From: an uncultured Bdellovibrionales bacterium
GTDB taxonomy: Bacteria; Bdellovibrionota; Bdellovibrionia; Bdellovibrionales; UBA1609
Length of the DNA: 6,458 bases
Assembly (NCBI GenBank): GCA_937980625.1
Contig: CALJPJ010000118.1
Location: 1-6,458, forward strand
Direction: 5' to 3'
Program-made: the position numbers and the translations under genes
Shown here: one piece after another, positions 1-5,466 of the stretch
Layout of the letters: the number at the start of each line of letters is the position of its first letter
Position numbering within the stretch: the stretch's first letter is position 1
Notes under the pieces: generated by a model
Database searches by the model: none
What the model was told of the DNA's origin: nothing
Seen by the model: only the letters and a program-made list of their open reading frames with translations

Positions 1-1188
1 TTAATAGTAAGTGCTTTTATATTTTCGGTGACTGAGCTTAATACAGGGGCCCAACATATACATACTTATTTGTCATTTTTAGCAAACCCTGGCTTATTGG
101 TCATTGTTAGTTTTTTTATTGCCTTAGTTTTTAAGTCGCCATTATTTTCCGGATTAATATTTTTTGTGTTGTTAAGTAAATGGGTGAGTTTAGATAATTA
201 TTACTTATATGTGGGCGCCACTTGGCTAGGTATTTTGTCGTATTTTATATATAAAACTATTAGGTATAATTCATCCATAAAAAAAGTATTTGCCATAAAT
301 TTTGTGTCCACGATTTGTTCATTTATTATTTTATTTAAAACCCATGTTTTTTTGTTAACAAGCCTAGAGGCAGTTTTAGCAAAGGTTGTCGTTCATACAA
401 GCTATGCTAATACGTTATCATCAACAGGTGATGCTTTTACAGCTGTTGATCAATGGCTAAGCTGGGGTTTAAATTTTTCTGCCAGTCAAATTTCTTATTA
501 TATAGTGTTAAGTCTTAGTTTTTACTTTTTGATATCTGTAATTAGTTTGGTACTTATAACTTTGACTGATGTGTTTGCTAAAGGTAAATTATCAAATAAG
601 CCCAAAGAAGTACAAAGCTTTATTTTCCCAAAAAACTCGCAGTTTTATTCGCCATTTTTATATGTTGATCACTTTAGACAAGAGGCTAAAAAAATGGCCG
701 CTATGCTAGAAAACATTATTAATATAGCCTTAGATGAGTCTTTACATAAGGACTCTGAAAACCTATTAAGGGCTAAAAAGTATAACTTAATTTTAGAGCG
801 AGTAAAAACTGAAACAAGAGACTATAGTGAGCAATCTTTAAAAAAAATTCGGTTACCATTTACCAATCAAGAAAATTTACATTTATTGCAAGTTACTGAA
901 GTTGTCGAAGAAATTTCTAAGATGTGTTTAAGTTTGTTAAACTTAAAATCTAAAAGTAAAAAATTTACTCTTGAACAAAAAAAATATGCCGAACTTATTT
1001 CAAATAATTATGATTACATCTTTGAAGCCTTCACCTCAGGTAGCTCGTCCATTTACCCTTCAAATATAACTGGCATCAAAGAAAAAACAGAAATTTGCAA
1101 AGTTTTAAACGAAATAAATATCAGTGTTTTAGAACTAGCAACAATCTTAAAAAACATCATTCAACTAAGAGCCAAAAGTAAGTCCTAA
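1..1188 (+). CDS. Membrane protein with PhoU-like C-terminal domain, Na/Pi cotransporter-like (5' partial)
   Basis: The frame is open to base 1 (LIVSAFIFS precedes the GTG at 28), so the gene probably starts upstream of the window and the GTG is unlikely to be the true start. Numbered from that GTG, roughly residues 20-185 contain about four or five hydrophobic membrane segments. Residues about 200-386 are soluble and helical. The stretch from about 215 (HFRQEAKKMAAML) through a LEQ/KYAEL region resembles the PhoU-like tail of Na+/phosphate cotransporter family proteins (NptA/YjbB type), in which helices of similar pattern follow the last membrane span. The segment with HTSYAN before the last span could match the HTxFN region of that family. 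The diagnostic QSSS repeats are not visible, perhaps because they lie upstream or are diverged. A role in phosphate or anion movement at the inner membrane is inference only. The stop codon abuts the mobile element and no terminator is visible after it. Confidence 0.5.
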   Translation, partial: LIVSAFIFSVTELNTGAQHIHTYLSFLANPGLLVIVSFFIALVFKSPLFSGLIFFVLLSKWVSLDNYYLYVGATWLGILSYFIYKTIRYNSSIKKVFAINFVSTICSFIILFKTHVFLLTSLEAVLAKVVVHTSYANTLSSTGDAFTAVDQWLSWGLNFSASQISYYIVLSLSFYFLISVISLVLITLTDVFAKGKLSNKPKEVQSFIFPKNSQFYSPFLYVDHFRQEAKKMAAMLENIINIALDESLHKDSENLLRAKKYNLILERVKTETRDYSEQSLKKIRLPFTNQENLHLLQVTEVVEEISKMCLSLLNLKSKSKKFTLEQKKYAELISNNYDYIFEAFTSGSSSIYPSNITGIKEKTEICKVLNEINISVLELATILKNIIQLRAKSKS

Positions 1189-1213
1189 GGTACCAAGTCC
1201 CTTTTTGCGTAAC
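1189..1213 (+). repeat. Left terminal inverted repeat of the RAYT element
   Basis: It begins GGTACCAAGTCCCTTT and ends TGCGTAAC, and is the reverse complement of 1939-1963 except for one mismatch (T at 1205 against G at 1947). It begins directly after the TAA stop of the upstream membrane-protein gene. The repeat could be read as 26 bp if A1188 and T1964 are included. Confidence 0.9.
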
Positions 1214-1224
1214 AGTGCTTCAAA

Positions 1225-1237
1225 TCCGCTTCACGGA
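1225..1237 (+). other. Small hairpin inside the left noncoding part of the element
   Basis: The bases TCCG-CTTCA-CGGA form a perfect 4-bp stem with a 5-base loop. It is the only GC-containing fold I see between the left repeat and the transposase start. It could be a transposase recognition hairpin as in REP or IS200/IS605 ends, but a stem this short also arises easily by chance. Confidence 0.25.
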
Positions 1238-1308
1238 AACCTTAAGCCGAGCTATAAAGCTATTATTTATAATAATTAGGTCTTTTATTTGCATTAAATA
1301 CACAAATT

Positions 1309-1932
1309 ATGCCTAGAAAAAAACTTATCTCAACAAATCAGTTTCCTTACCATATTTACAATCGATCAAATAATAAAGAATTTTTTTATTTATCAATAGA
1401 TAAATTATGGGAAATTTTTTTACAAACTTTTAAATATCTTAAAAAGGAGCTTAATATTGATATTAAAAGTTTTGTCTTAATGAATAATCATTATCACTTA
1501 GTTTTAAGTACTCCGAATATTAACTTAAGTGAAGCAATGACTTACTTACATAGAGAAGTAGCTCGTAATGCAAATAAAAAAGCTGGTCGTATTAATCATT
1601 TTTTTGGTGCAAGATACAAATGGAGTTTAATTCAGTCAGAACATTATTATTGGAATGTTATAAAGTATGTATTTAGAAACCCGGTAAAAGCTGGGTTATG
1701 CAAAAAAGTTGAAGAGTACAACTATTCATCCCTTAATATAGATTCGAGTTTGTGGAAATTGACAGACTTTTTTAATAATAATGCAATTGAGATTATACCA
1801 AATATTGATTGGCTTAATTTAAGCTATGACCTTGAAATAGAGGACTGTATCCAAAAGGCGTTAAATAAAAAAATATTCGAGATTTCAAGAAATAAAAACG
1901 GATCAAGAATAATTTTGCCAAGGGTATTTTGA
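1309..1932 (+). CDS. REP-associated tyrosine transposase (RAYT), Y1_Tnp / IS200-like HUH family
   Basis: A 207-residue single-strand DNA transposase of the Y1 type, which cuts and rejoins DNA through a 5'-phosphotyrosine. The HUH metal site is MNNHYHLVL (His61 and His63), matching the family's MPNHxHLL pattern. The catalytic tyrosine is best placed at Tyr120 in the KYVFRNPVKAG block, the family's YIxxNPVxAG signature, with Arg and Asn as expected. The N-terminal YHIYNRSNN matches the family's HVxxRGxx strand. Length is normal for RAYTs and the frame is intact, so it looks functional. The ATG is the first start after an in-frame TAA at 1273-1275; there is no Shine-Dalgarno sequence and a TATAAT hexamer lies at 1268-1273 without a good -35. 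It is the only gene in the element. RAYTs are known to act on REP palindromes elsewhere in genomes; the partner sequences here are presumably copies of the flanking repeats. Confidence 0.92.
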   Translation: MPRKKLISTNQFPYHIYNRSNNKEFFYLSIDKLWEIFLQTFKYLKKELNIDIKSFVLMNNHYHLVLSTPNINLSEAMTYLHREVARNANKKAGRINHFFGARYKWSLIQSEHYYWNVIKYVFRNPVKAGLCKKVEEYNYSSLNIDSSLWKLTDFFNNNAIEIIPNIDWLNLSYDLEIEDCIQKALNKKIFEISRNKNGSRIILPRVF

Positions 1933-1938
1933 TGCGAG

Positions 1939-1963
1939 GTTACGCAGAAAGGGACTTGGTACC
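1939..1963 (-). repeat. Right terminal inverted repeat of the RAYT element
   Basis: This is the inverted partner of 1189-1213, reading on the minus strand GGTACCAAGTCCCTTT and ending TGCGTAAC, with the single mismatch at 1947. Its outermost base C1963 is also the last base of the TAG stop of the minus-strand gene that follows, so repeat and gene overlap by one base. Confidence 0.9.
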
Positions 1964-2862
1964 TAGTGGATTAGTTTTGATACTGGGGTGCTTAGGTTTT
2001 TTAGCTCGCAGTATGCTATTTTTAATTCTAGGGGAGAGTTGTCTTCGCCGTTGAGAGAGTAGTATTTGCGGATATCATTTAATGCCTCTTTGTGCATATG
2101 CAAAGCTTTTAATATTAAAGCTCTTTGGTGTAGATACTCTAAGCTCGATGGCTCAAGCTTTAATAAAATATCTAAAGTGGTTTTAGCAAAGCCATATTGT
2201 TTTTTTAAATTAAAAATATTTAGTAAATACGATAAGTATTTTTTAATTATATTTTTGGCAGGTATAATATCAAAGCTATCAACTGGAATATCTTTTTTTC
2301 CTTTATTGGCTTCAAGTAATATTTCACACATCTTTTTTTCGTTAATAGCTGTGGCATTAGCCGTAATGTCTAAATAAATAGGCTTGTTGCCGTTGACCCA
2401 TTTTAAAATATTATCTTCAGATGAATTAATTAGATAAATAGGTAACTCTATAGATTGGGCTAAATACACATAGATGAGTGATATTAAAAATGAGCTACTT
2501 TGTTTAGATTCAATGGCATAAGGGAGCTGCCAGTCGTGTTGATCAATTGTTTTTTTAGAAAGAGACGATATTAAAAACTGTTTTTCATTAAATAAATAAT
2601 CTGACAATATACTCTGGCGATCCTCTTCAGTCATATTTTCAGTTCGAGTTTGGAGCTCATAGCTCATAAAATTCATTTTTCGTAGAGTGCTGTTTTGGTC
2701 CATTTCATCAAAAATCAATGTATGGATATCAAGGATAATTGGGATTAAGGCATTGGGGTCAGATACTGTGAGGAGCTCAAGATTTATTTTTAACTTTTCC
2801 CAGTACATTTTACGGCTAATATCCATAACACATAAATTATTAATAGCTCGACTAAAGATCAA
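1963..2862 (-). CDS. SirB1-like (transglutaminase-fold) protein with C-terminal TPR
   Basis: A 299-residue soluble protein when read from TTG at 2862. Residues about 80-175 resemble the SirB1/Transglut_core2 domain: a hydrophobic helix (SSFLISLIYVYLAQSIELPIYLI) in place of the family's RxGxPIxLxxxYxxxAxxLGL block, then KPIYLDITANA where the family has a FIDPF-like strand. Residues about 203-285 match the family's tail (IIKKYLSYLLNIF, then QRALILKALHMHKEALNDI), a tetratricopeptide-like helical pair. The RxGxPI and GHF motifs are absent, so catalytic activity is doubtful; SirB1 proteins have no firmly assigned reaction. The TTG start has only a weak GGG upstream. ATG at 2826 (Met13, MDISRKMYWEKL) is an equally plausible or better start. 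The gene converges on the membrane-protein gene and diverges from the SpoIIE-like gene. It has no visible terminator because the element abuts its stop. Confidence 0.7.
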   Translation of the reverse strand: MIFSRAINNLCVMDISRKMYWEKLKINLELLTVSDPNALIPIILDIHTLIFDEMDQNSTLRKMNFMSYELQTRTENMTEEDRQSILSDYLFNEKQFLISSLSKKTIDQHDWQLPYAIESKQSSSFLISLIYVYLAQSIELPIYLINSSEDNILKWVNGNKPIYLDITANATAINEKKMCEILLEANKGKKDIPVDSFDIIPAKNIIKKYLSYLLNIFNLKKQYGFAKTTLDILLKLEPSSLEYLHQRALILKALHMHKEALNDIRKYYSLNGEDNSPLELKIAYCELKNLSTPVSKLIH

Positions 2863-2920
2863 GAAAATTACCCAAATATCAACGCTTTAGTCTAGTGATA
2901 AGCTTAAGGCAGTCTAAATA

Positions 2921-2941
2921 TGTGAATAAGTTTGTGGATAA
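2921..2941 (-). promoter_or_regulatory. Two tandem DnaA-box matches
   Basis: On the minus strand the bases read TTATTCACA (2921-2929) and TTATCCACA (2933-2941), both exact fits to the classical DnaA box TTATNCACA, in the same orientation and 12 bases apart start to start. DnaA is the replication initiator and also a transcription regulator at such sites. No dnaA, dnaN, gyrB or gidA gene lies nearby, so a regulatory or titration site is as likely as an origin. The 9-mer family is short and AT-rich, so chance occurrence is possible, though two adjacent perfect matches are less expected. Confidence 0.45.
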
Positions 2942-3136
2942 CAAAGTAGGGTTATTTTGATGACATTGACCTCTTATTGAGTGGTCTAGTTATTAAGAGT
3001 AAATTTATGGCCTTTCATAATCTGATTAATTTACAGTTTAACGAGCAGAAACCTCTTGTGGAGGGGGCATTTAGCTAAACATTTTTAATAAATGTAATGT
3101 TAGAGTCAGTATTGTGGAGCTGTAGCTTAATTATCA

Positions 3137-3150
3137 TAGCCTCAAGGCTA
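3137..3150 (+). other. Hairpin upstream of the SpoIIE-like promoter
   Basis: TAGCC-TCAA-GGCTA is a perfect 5-bp inverted repeat with a 4-base loop, ending 8 bases before the -35 hexamer. There is no following T-run, so it is not an intrinsic terminator. It could be a binding site for a dimeric regulator; this is inference from position. Confidence 0.3.
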
Positions 3151-3158
3151 GAAGCGTT

Positions 3159-3187
3159 TTGAGTTTTAAGTATTACAGTCGTACAAT
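3159..3187 (+). promoter_or_regulatory. Sigma70-like promoter giving a probable leaderless mRNA
   Basis: The -35 hexamer is TTGAGT (3159-3164), the spacer is exactly 17 bases and the -10 hexamer is TACAAT (3182-3187), matching consensus at 4 and 5 of 6 positions. A start about 7 bases after the -10 falls at 3193-3194, on the ATG of the SpoIIE-like gene. The same region has no Shine-Dalgarno sequence, which supports a leaderless transcript. Confidence 0.5.
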
Positions 3188-3192
3188 GATTT

Positions 3193-4080
3193 ATGCCAGA
3201 ATCTAAAGACTATTTATTAAGCAAAATAACTGACCTTGAGCAGCAATTAGCTGAGCGTAATATGGAGTTATCAGTTTTTAGGCAGGAATTAAAAAAAACT
3301 AATGAAAAATTAGGTTTAATAACTGCTCGAGTTAAAAAAGAGTTGCGCTATATGCAAAACTTGCAAAGACAACTAATCCCGACTGAGTTTCCCAATATTC
3401 CCAGTTTTGAGTTTAGTTCAAAGTATATTGCTGGCGATAAAATTGGGGGAGACTATTTTGATATTTTTCCACATGAAGATAAGTCTAAGTTTGGAATAGT
3501 TATGGCCAGTTGCTCTGGTTATATGGTGTCGGCTTTTTTAATGTCTACTTTGCTAAAAATTTCTAGTTTGATGGAAACAAAAAGAAACCCTAATCCGAAT
3601 CAAGCTGTTGAAGCCATAGTTAAGGATCTAAAAAAAGAAATGGATGAGGGGCAATCAGTTGATTTAATGTACGCCGTTTTTGATAGAAAAAAATTTGAAT
3701 TTAATTATGTTTGTATGGGTAATATTACAGCCTTACTTATCAAGGCAACAGACAAAAAAATAATACCATTTGAAGAAAAAATGCCAGAAATTACAGGGCA
3801 GTTTAATCAGCCTTTAAAGGTGGGGCACTTATTATTAAACCCAAGGGATAGGCTAGTTTTTGCAACCAAAGGATGTCAGCTTGTGCAAGGCGAAAACCAT
3901 GAACAGTATGGGAAGGCTAGGTTTATTAAATCTATTGTAAATGCACCTAGTCGTGGTGTTCACGAATTAAGAAATAAAATTTGTTATGACATAGATAGCT
4001 ATAAAATTTCCGATAGGCCCGATAGAGACATGACTGTGGTTGTTGCAGAGGTCAAGGATCGAGTGATTAAGCTAGCCTAG
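3193..4080 (+). CDS. Coiled-coil SpoIIE/PP2C-type phosphatase-fold protein, probably catalytically altered
   Basis: A 295-residue cytoplasmic protein. Residues about 8-58 are a heptad-rich coiled coil. From residue 58 the SpoIIE (PPM) domain follows the family in order: LQRQLIPTEFPNIP, then the GGDYFD metal motif (Asp87, Asp90), then FGIVMASCSGYM where the family has xADVSGxG, then CMGNITALL where it has NAGHxP, then LVFATKGCQL where it has YTDG, and finally PDRDMTVVV where it has DDxT. The first and last acidic motifs are kept (Asp279), but the Asp of ADVSG is Ser106 and that of TDG is Lys226, and the usual His is Asn177. Family enzymes dephosphorylate Ser/Thr on anti-sigma-factor antagonists; with these losses a binding or pseudophosphatase role is more likely. 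There is no receiver or membrane sensor domain. It stands 61 bases before citrate synthase, in the same direction. Confidence 0.85.
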   Translation: MPESKDYLLSKITDLEQQLAERNMELSVFRQELKKTNEKLGLITARVKKELRYMQNLQRQLIPTEFPNIPSFEFSSKYIAGDKIGGDYFDIFPHEDKSKFGIVMASCSGYMVSAFLMSTLLKISSLMETKRNPNPNQAVEAIVKDLKKEMDEGQSVDLMYAVFDRKKFEFNYVCMGNITALLIKATDKKIIPFEEKMPEITGQFNQPLKVGHLLLNPRDRLVFATKGCQLVQGENHEQYGKARFIKSIVNAPSRGVHELRNKICYDIDSYKISDRPDRDMTVVVAEVKDRVIKLA

Positions 4081-4083
4081 CGC

Positions 4084-4100
4084 TCTTAACTTTGTTAAGA
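4084..4100 (+). other. Perfect 7-bp inverted repeat between the SpoIIE-like gene and citrate synthase
   Basis: TCTTAAC-TTT-GTTAAGA forms a 7-bp stem with a 3-base loop, starting 4 bases after the SpoIIE-like stop codon. It lacks a T-run on either strand, so a strong intrinsic terminator is unlikely. An operator upstream of citrate synthase or an mRNA processing or stability hairpin is possible. Confidence 0.4.
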
Positions 4101-4129
4101 TGGTCAAACATTAACAACCAAATACTTAC

Positions 4130-4133
4130 GGAG
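4130..4133 (+). promoter_or_regulatory. Shine-Dalgarno site of citrate synthase
   Basis: GGAG sits 8 bases before the ATG at 4142 and confirms that start. It is the only clear Shine-Dalgarno site in front of a gene in this window, which contrasts with the SpoIIE-like and PilZ genes. Confidence 0.75.
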
Positions 4134-4141
4134 TATAGCGA

Positions 4142-5275
4142 ATGGCTCAAACTTATGACGGCGCCGTCAATAAAGGCTTAGAAGGTGTTATAGCCTGCAC
4201 CACAGAAATCTCTTATATTATCGATGCAAACTTAACTTATCGTGGTTATACCATCGAAGACTTGGCGAAAAATTCAAGCTTTGAAGAAGTAGTTTACCTT
4301 TTATGGAATAATAAGCTACCAACTGAAGCTGAGTTAAAAGAGCTAACCAGTAGCATTTCAGATAATATCGGATTTACAGATGAGCAATTAAGTAACTTAA
4401 AGGCTTTGCCAAACAAAAATATTCACCCAATGGCATGGCTAAGAACTGCAGTTTCAATGTTAGCTTTATGGGATGATGACTCCCAAGATAATTCTCCTGA
4501 GGCTATTAATAGAGTGTCTCTTCGACTTGTGGCCAAGATGGGTGGGCTAGTTGCTTATTTAGAAAGACTTCGCCAGGGTAAAGATTATGTAGCGCCAAAG
4601 CCGGGTCAATCAGTAGCATGGAACTTTTTATATATGTTAAACGGCGAAGAGCCCGATGCTGACACAGTAAAAGTTATGGACACTTGCTTAATTTTACATG
4701 CTGATCATGAGTTAAACTGTTCAGCATTTGCATCGAGAGTTACGGCTTCGTCTTTAAGTGATGTTTACTCTTCAATTGTAAGTGCTATATCTGCTTTAAA
4801 AGGCCCACTTCATGGTGGAGCTAATGAGCAGGTTATGATTTCACTTAAAAAAATTGGCAATGTAGACAACGCTAAAACATGGGTAGAAAATGCATTGTCC
4901 AACAAAGAAAAAATAATGGGTATTGGGCATCGAGTATATAAAAATGGCGACCCAAGAGCTAAAATTTTACGTGGAATGAGTGAGTTACTAACTAAAAAGT
5001 CTGGTCAACCACATTGGTATGAAATGTCTAAAGTCATTGAAGACACCGTGAGAGAGTCGAAAGGTTTATTACCGAATGTAGATTTTTACTCTGCCACGGT
5101 ATATTATAGTATGGGTATTCCATTAGATTTATATACTCCAATTTTTGCAACTTCGCGAGTAGCAGGTTGGCTAGCTCATGTTAGAGAGCAGTATTCAAAT
5201 AACAGAATTTATCGACCAAGGGGAGAATGGACGGGTAAATCTGGTTTATCTTGGCAGTCTATGGCTGAGAGATAA
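4142..5275 (+). CDS. gltA: Citrate synthase (short, CitZ-like type)
   Basis: A 377-residue cytoplasmic enzyme condensing acetyl-CoA and oxaloacetate to citrate, the entry step of the TCA cycle. The N-terminus GLEGVIACTTEISYI and FEEVVYLLWNNKLP match the short bacterial type typified by Bacillus CitZ, without the longer N-terminal extension of E. coli GltA. The catalytic triad is complete: His224 in GPLHGGANE, His263 in GIGHRVYKNGDPRA and Asp314 in NVDFYSATV. The substrate-binding HADHELN block (His186, His189) and the C-terminal SRVAGWLAHVREQ and RIYRPR arginines are present. Length is normal and the frame intact. A GGAG Shine-Dalgarno site fixes the start and a strong terminator follows. 2-Methylcitrate synthase is a close relative that sequence reading alone cannot fully exclude, but no prp genes are nearby. 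It may have its own promoter or be read through from the SpoIIE-like gene. Confidence 0.96.
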   Translation: MAQTYDGAVNKGLEGVIACTTEISYIIDANLTYRGYTIEDLAKNSSFEEVVYLLWNNKLPTEAELKELTSSISDNIGFTDEQLSNLKALPNKNIHPMAWLRTAVSMLALWDDDSQDNSPEAINRVSLRLVAKMGGLVAYLERLRQGKDYVAPKPGQSVAWNFLYMLNGEEPDADTVKVMDTCLILHADHELNCSAFASRVTASSLSDVYSSIVSAISALKGPLHGGANEQVMISLKKIGNVDNAKTWVENALSNKEKIMGIGHRVYKNGDPRAKILRGMSELLTKKSGQPHWYEMSKVIEDTVRESKGLLPNVDFYSATVYYSMGIPLDLYTPIFATSRVAGWLAHVREQYSNNRIYRPRGEWTGKSGLSWQSMAER

Positions 5276-5302
5276 TAGTTATTTATTGTCCCATTTTATT
5301 AC

Positions 5303-5342
5303 AAGACCTTTGTCTATAACGGCAAAGGTCTTTTTAGTTTTT
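5303..5342 (+). terminator. Rho-independent terminator after citrate synthase
   Basis: A perfect 10-bp stem, AAGACCTTTG (5303-5312) with CAAAGGTCTT (5323-5332), encloses a 10-base loop and runs into TTTAGTTTTT. It ends the citrate synthase transcript 28 bases after the stop and makes the following PilZ gene a separate transcription unit. Confidence 0.9.
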
Positions 5343-5466
5343 GAAGCTAAATGTATAAATTTTAACCTCAACTCTGGTTTTTTAAGTTTAGGCATAAATA
5401 ATTAATATGTATTCATTTTAGTAAAATAATACTTCAATAAAAAAAATATTTTGCCGAATAATTGAT

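Larger units (their letters stand above)
1189..1963 (+). mobile_element. RAYT-type element with 25-bp terminal inverted repeats
   Basis: A 775-base unit has ends that are inverted copies of each other and encloses a single Y1/HUH transposase gene. The repeats match at 24 of 25 positions and both begin with the palindrome GGTACC at the outer edge. Between the left repeat and the transposase lie about 95 noncoding bases; between the transposase stop and the right repeat only 6. No target-site duplication is visible outside the repeats, which fits HUH transposases (they generally create none). The repeats are not themselves REP-style hairpins and I see no GTAG/GTGG tetranucleotide beside them. 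The element lies between two convergent genes, a typical tolerated location. Whether it is a mobile unit or a domesticated single-copy RAYT cannot be decided from one copy. Confidence 0.8.
2863..3192. other. 330-base divergent intergenic region
   Basis: No convincing gene lies here. It separates the minus-strand SirB1-like gene from the plus-strand SpoIIE-like gene and so should hold both promoters. Seen in it: two DnaA-box matches (2921-2941), an imperfect inverted repeat CTCTTA/TAAGAG (about 2971-2999), an AT-only hairpin ACATTT/AAATGT (3079-3095), a TAGCC-TCAA-GGCTA hairpin (3137-3150) and a sigma70-like promoter at the right end. TGTGGA, the core of a DnaA box, recurs at 3057 and 3113 but without the rest of the box. 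I could not identify a convincing promoter for the minus-strand gene. Confidence 0.6.

Noticed and set aside
1214..1241. tRNA T-arm-like bases (TTCAAAT between partly pairing arms)
   Set aside because: There is no acceptor, D or anticodon arm, and the stem has a mismatch at a position normally G-C.
2066..2377. Plus-strand open frame of 103 codons
   Set aside because: It lies wholly inside the minus-strand SirB1-like gene, has no ribosome site and its low-complexity hydrophobic product looks like an antisense shadow.
2687..2890. Plus-strand open frame of 67 codons
   Set aside because: It is antisense to the 5' end of the SirB1-like gene and has no recognisable product.
3007..3078. 23-codon ORF starting MAFHNLINL, with AAGAG 7 bases upstream
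   Set aside because: It has a possible ribosome site, but it is very short, has no recognisable feature and lies upstream of the mapped-looking promoter. Conservation would be needed to support it.
2921..3118. A full chromosomal origin
   Set aside because: Only two full DnaA boxes are present and no replication genes flank the region, so I call only the boxes.
3116..3180. tRNA-like start GGAGCTGTAGCTTAATTA
   Set aside because: It resembles a tRNA 5' end and D-arm, but there is no matching acceptor 3' strand or T-arm, and the region carries the promoter instead.
5178..5405. Plus-strand open frame of 75 codons
   Set aside because: It overlaps the end of citrate synthase in another frame and runs through the terminator hairpin, so it is not a gene.
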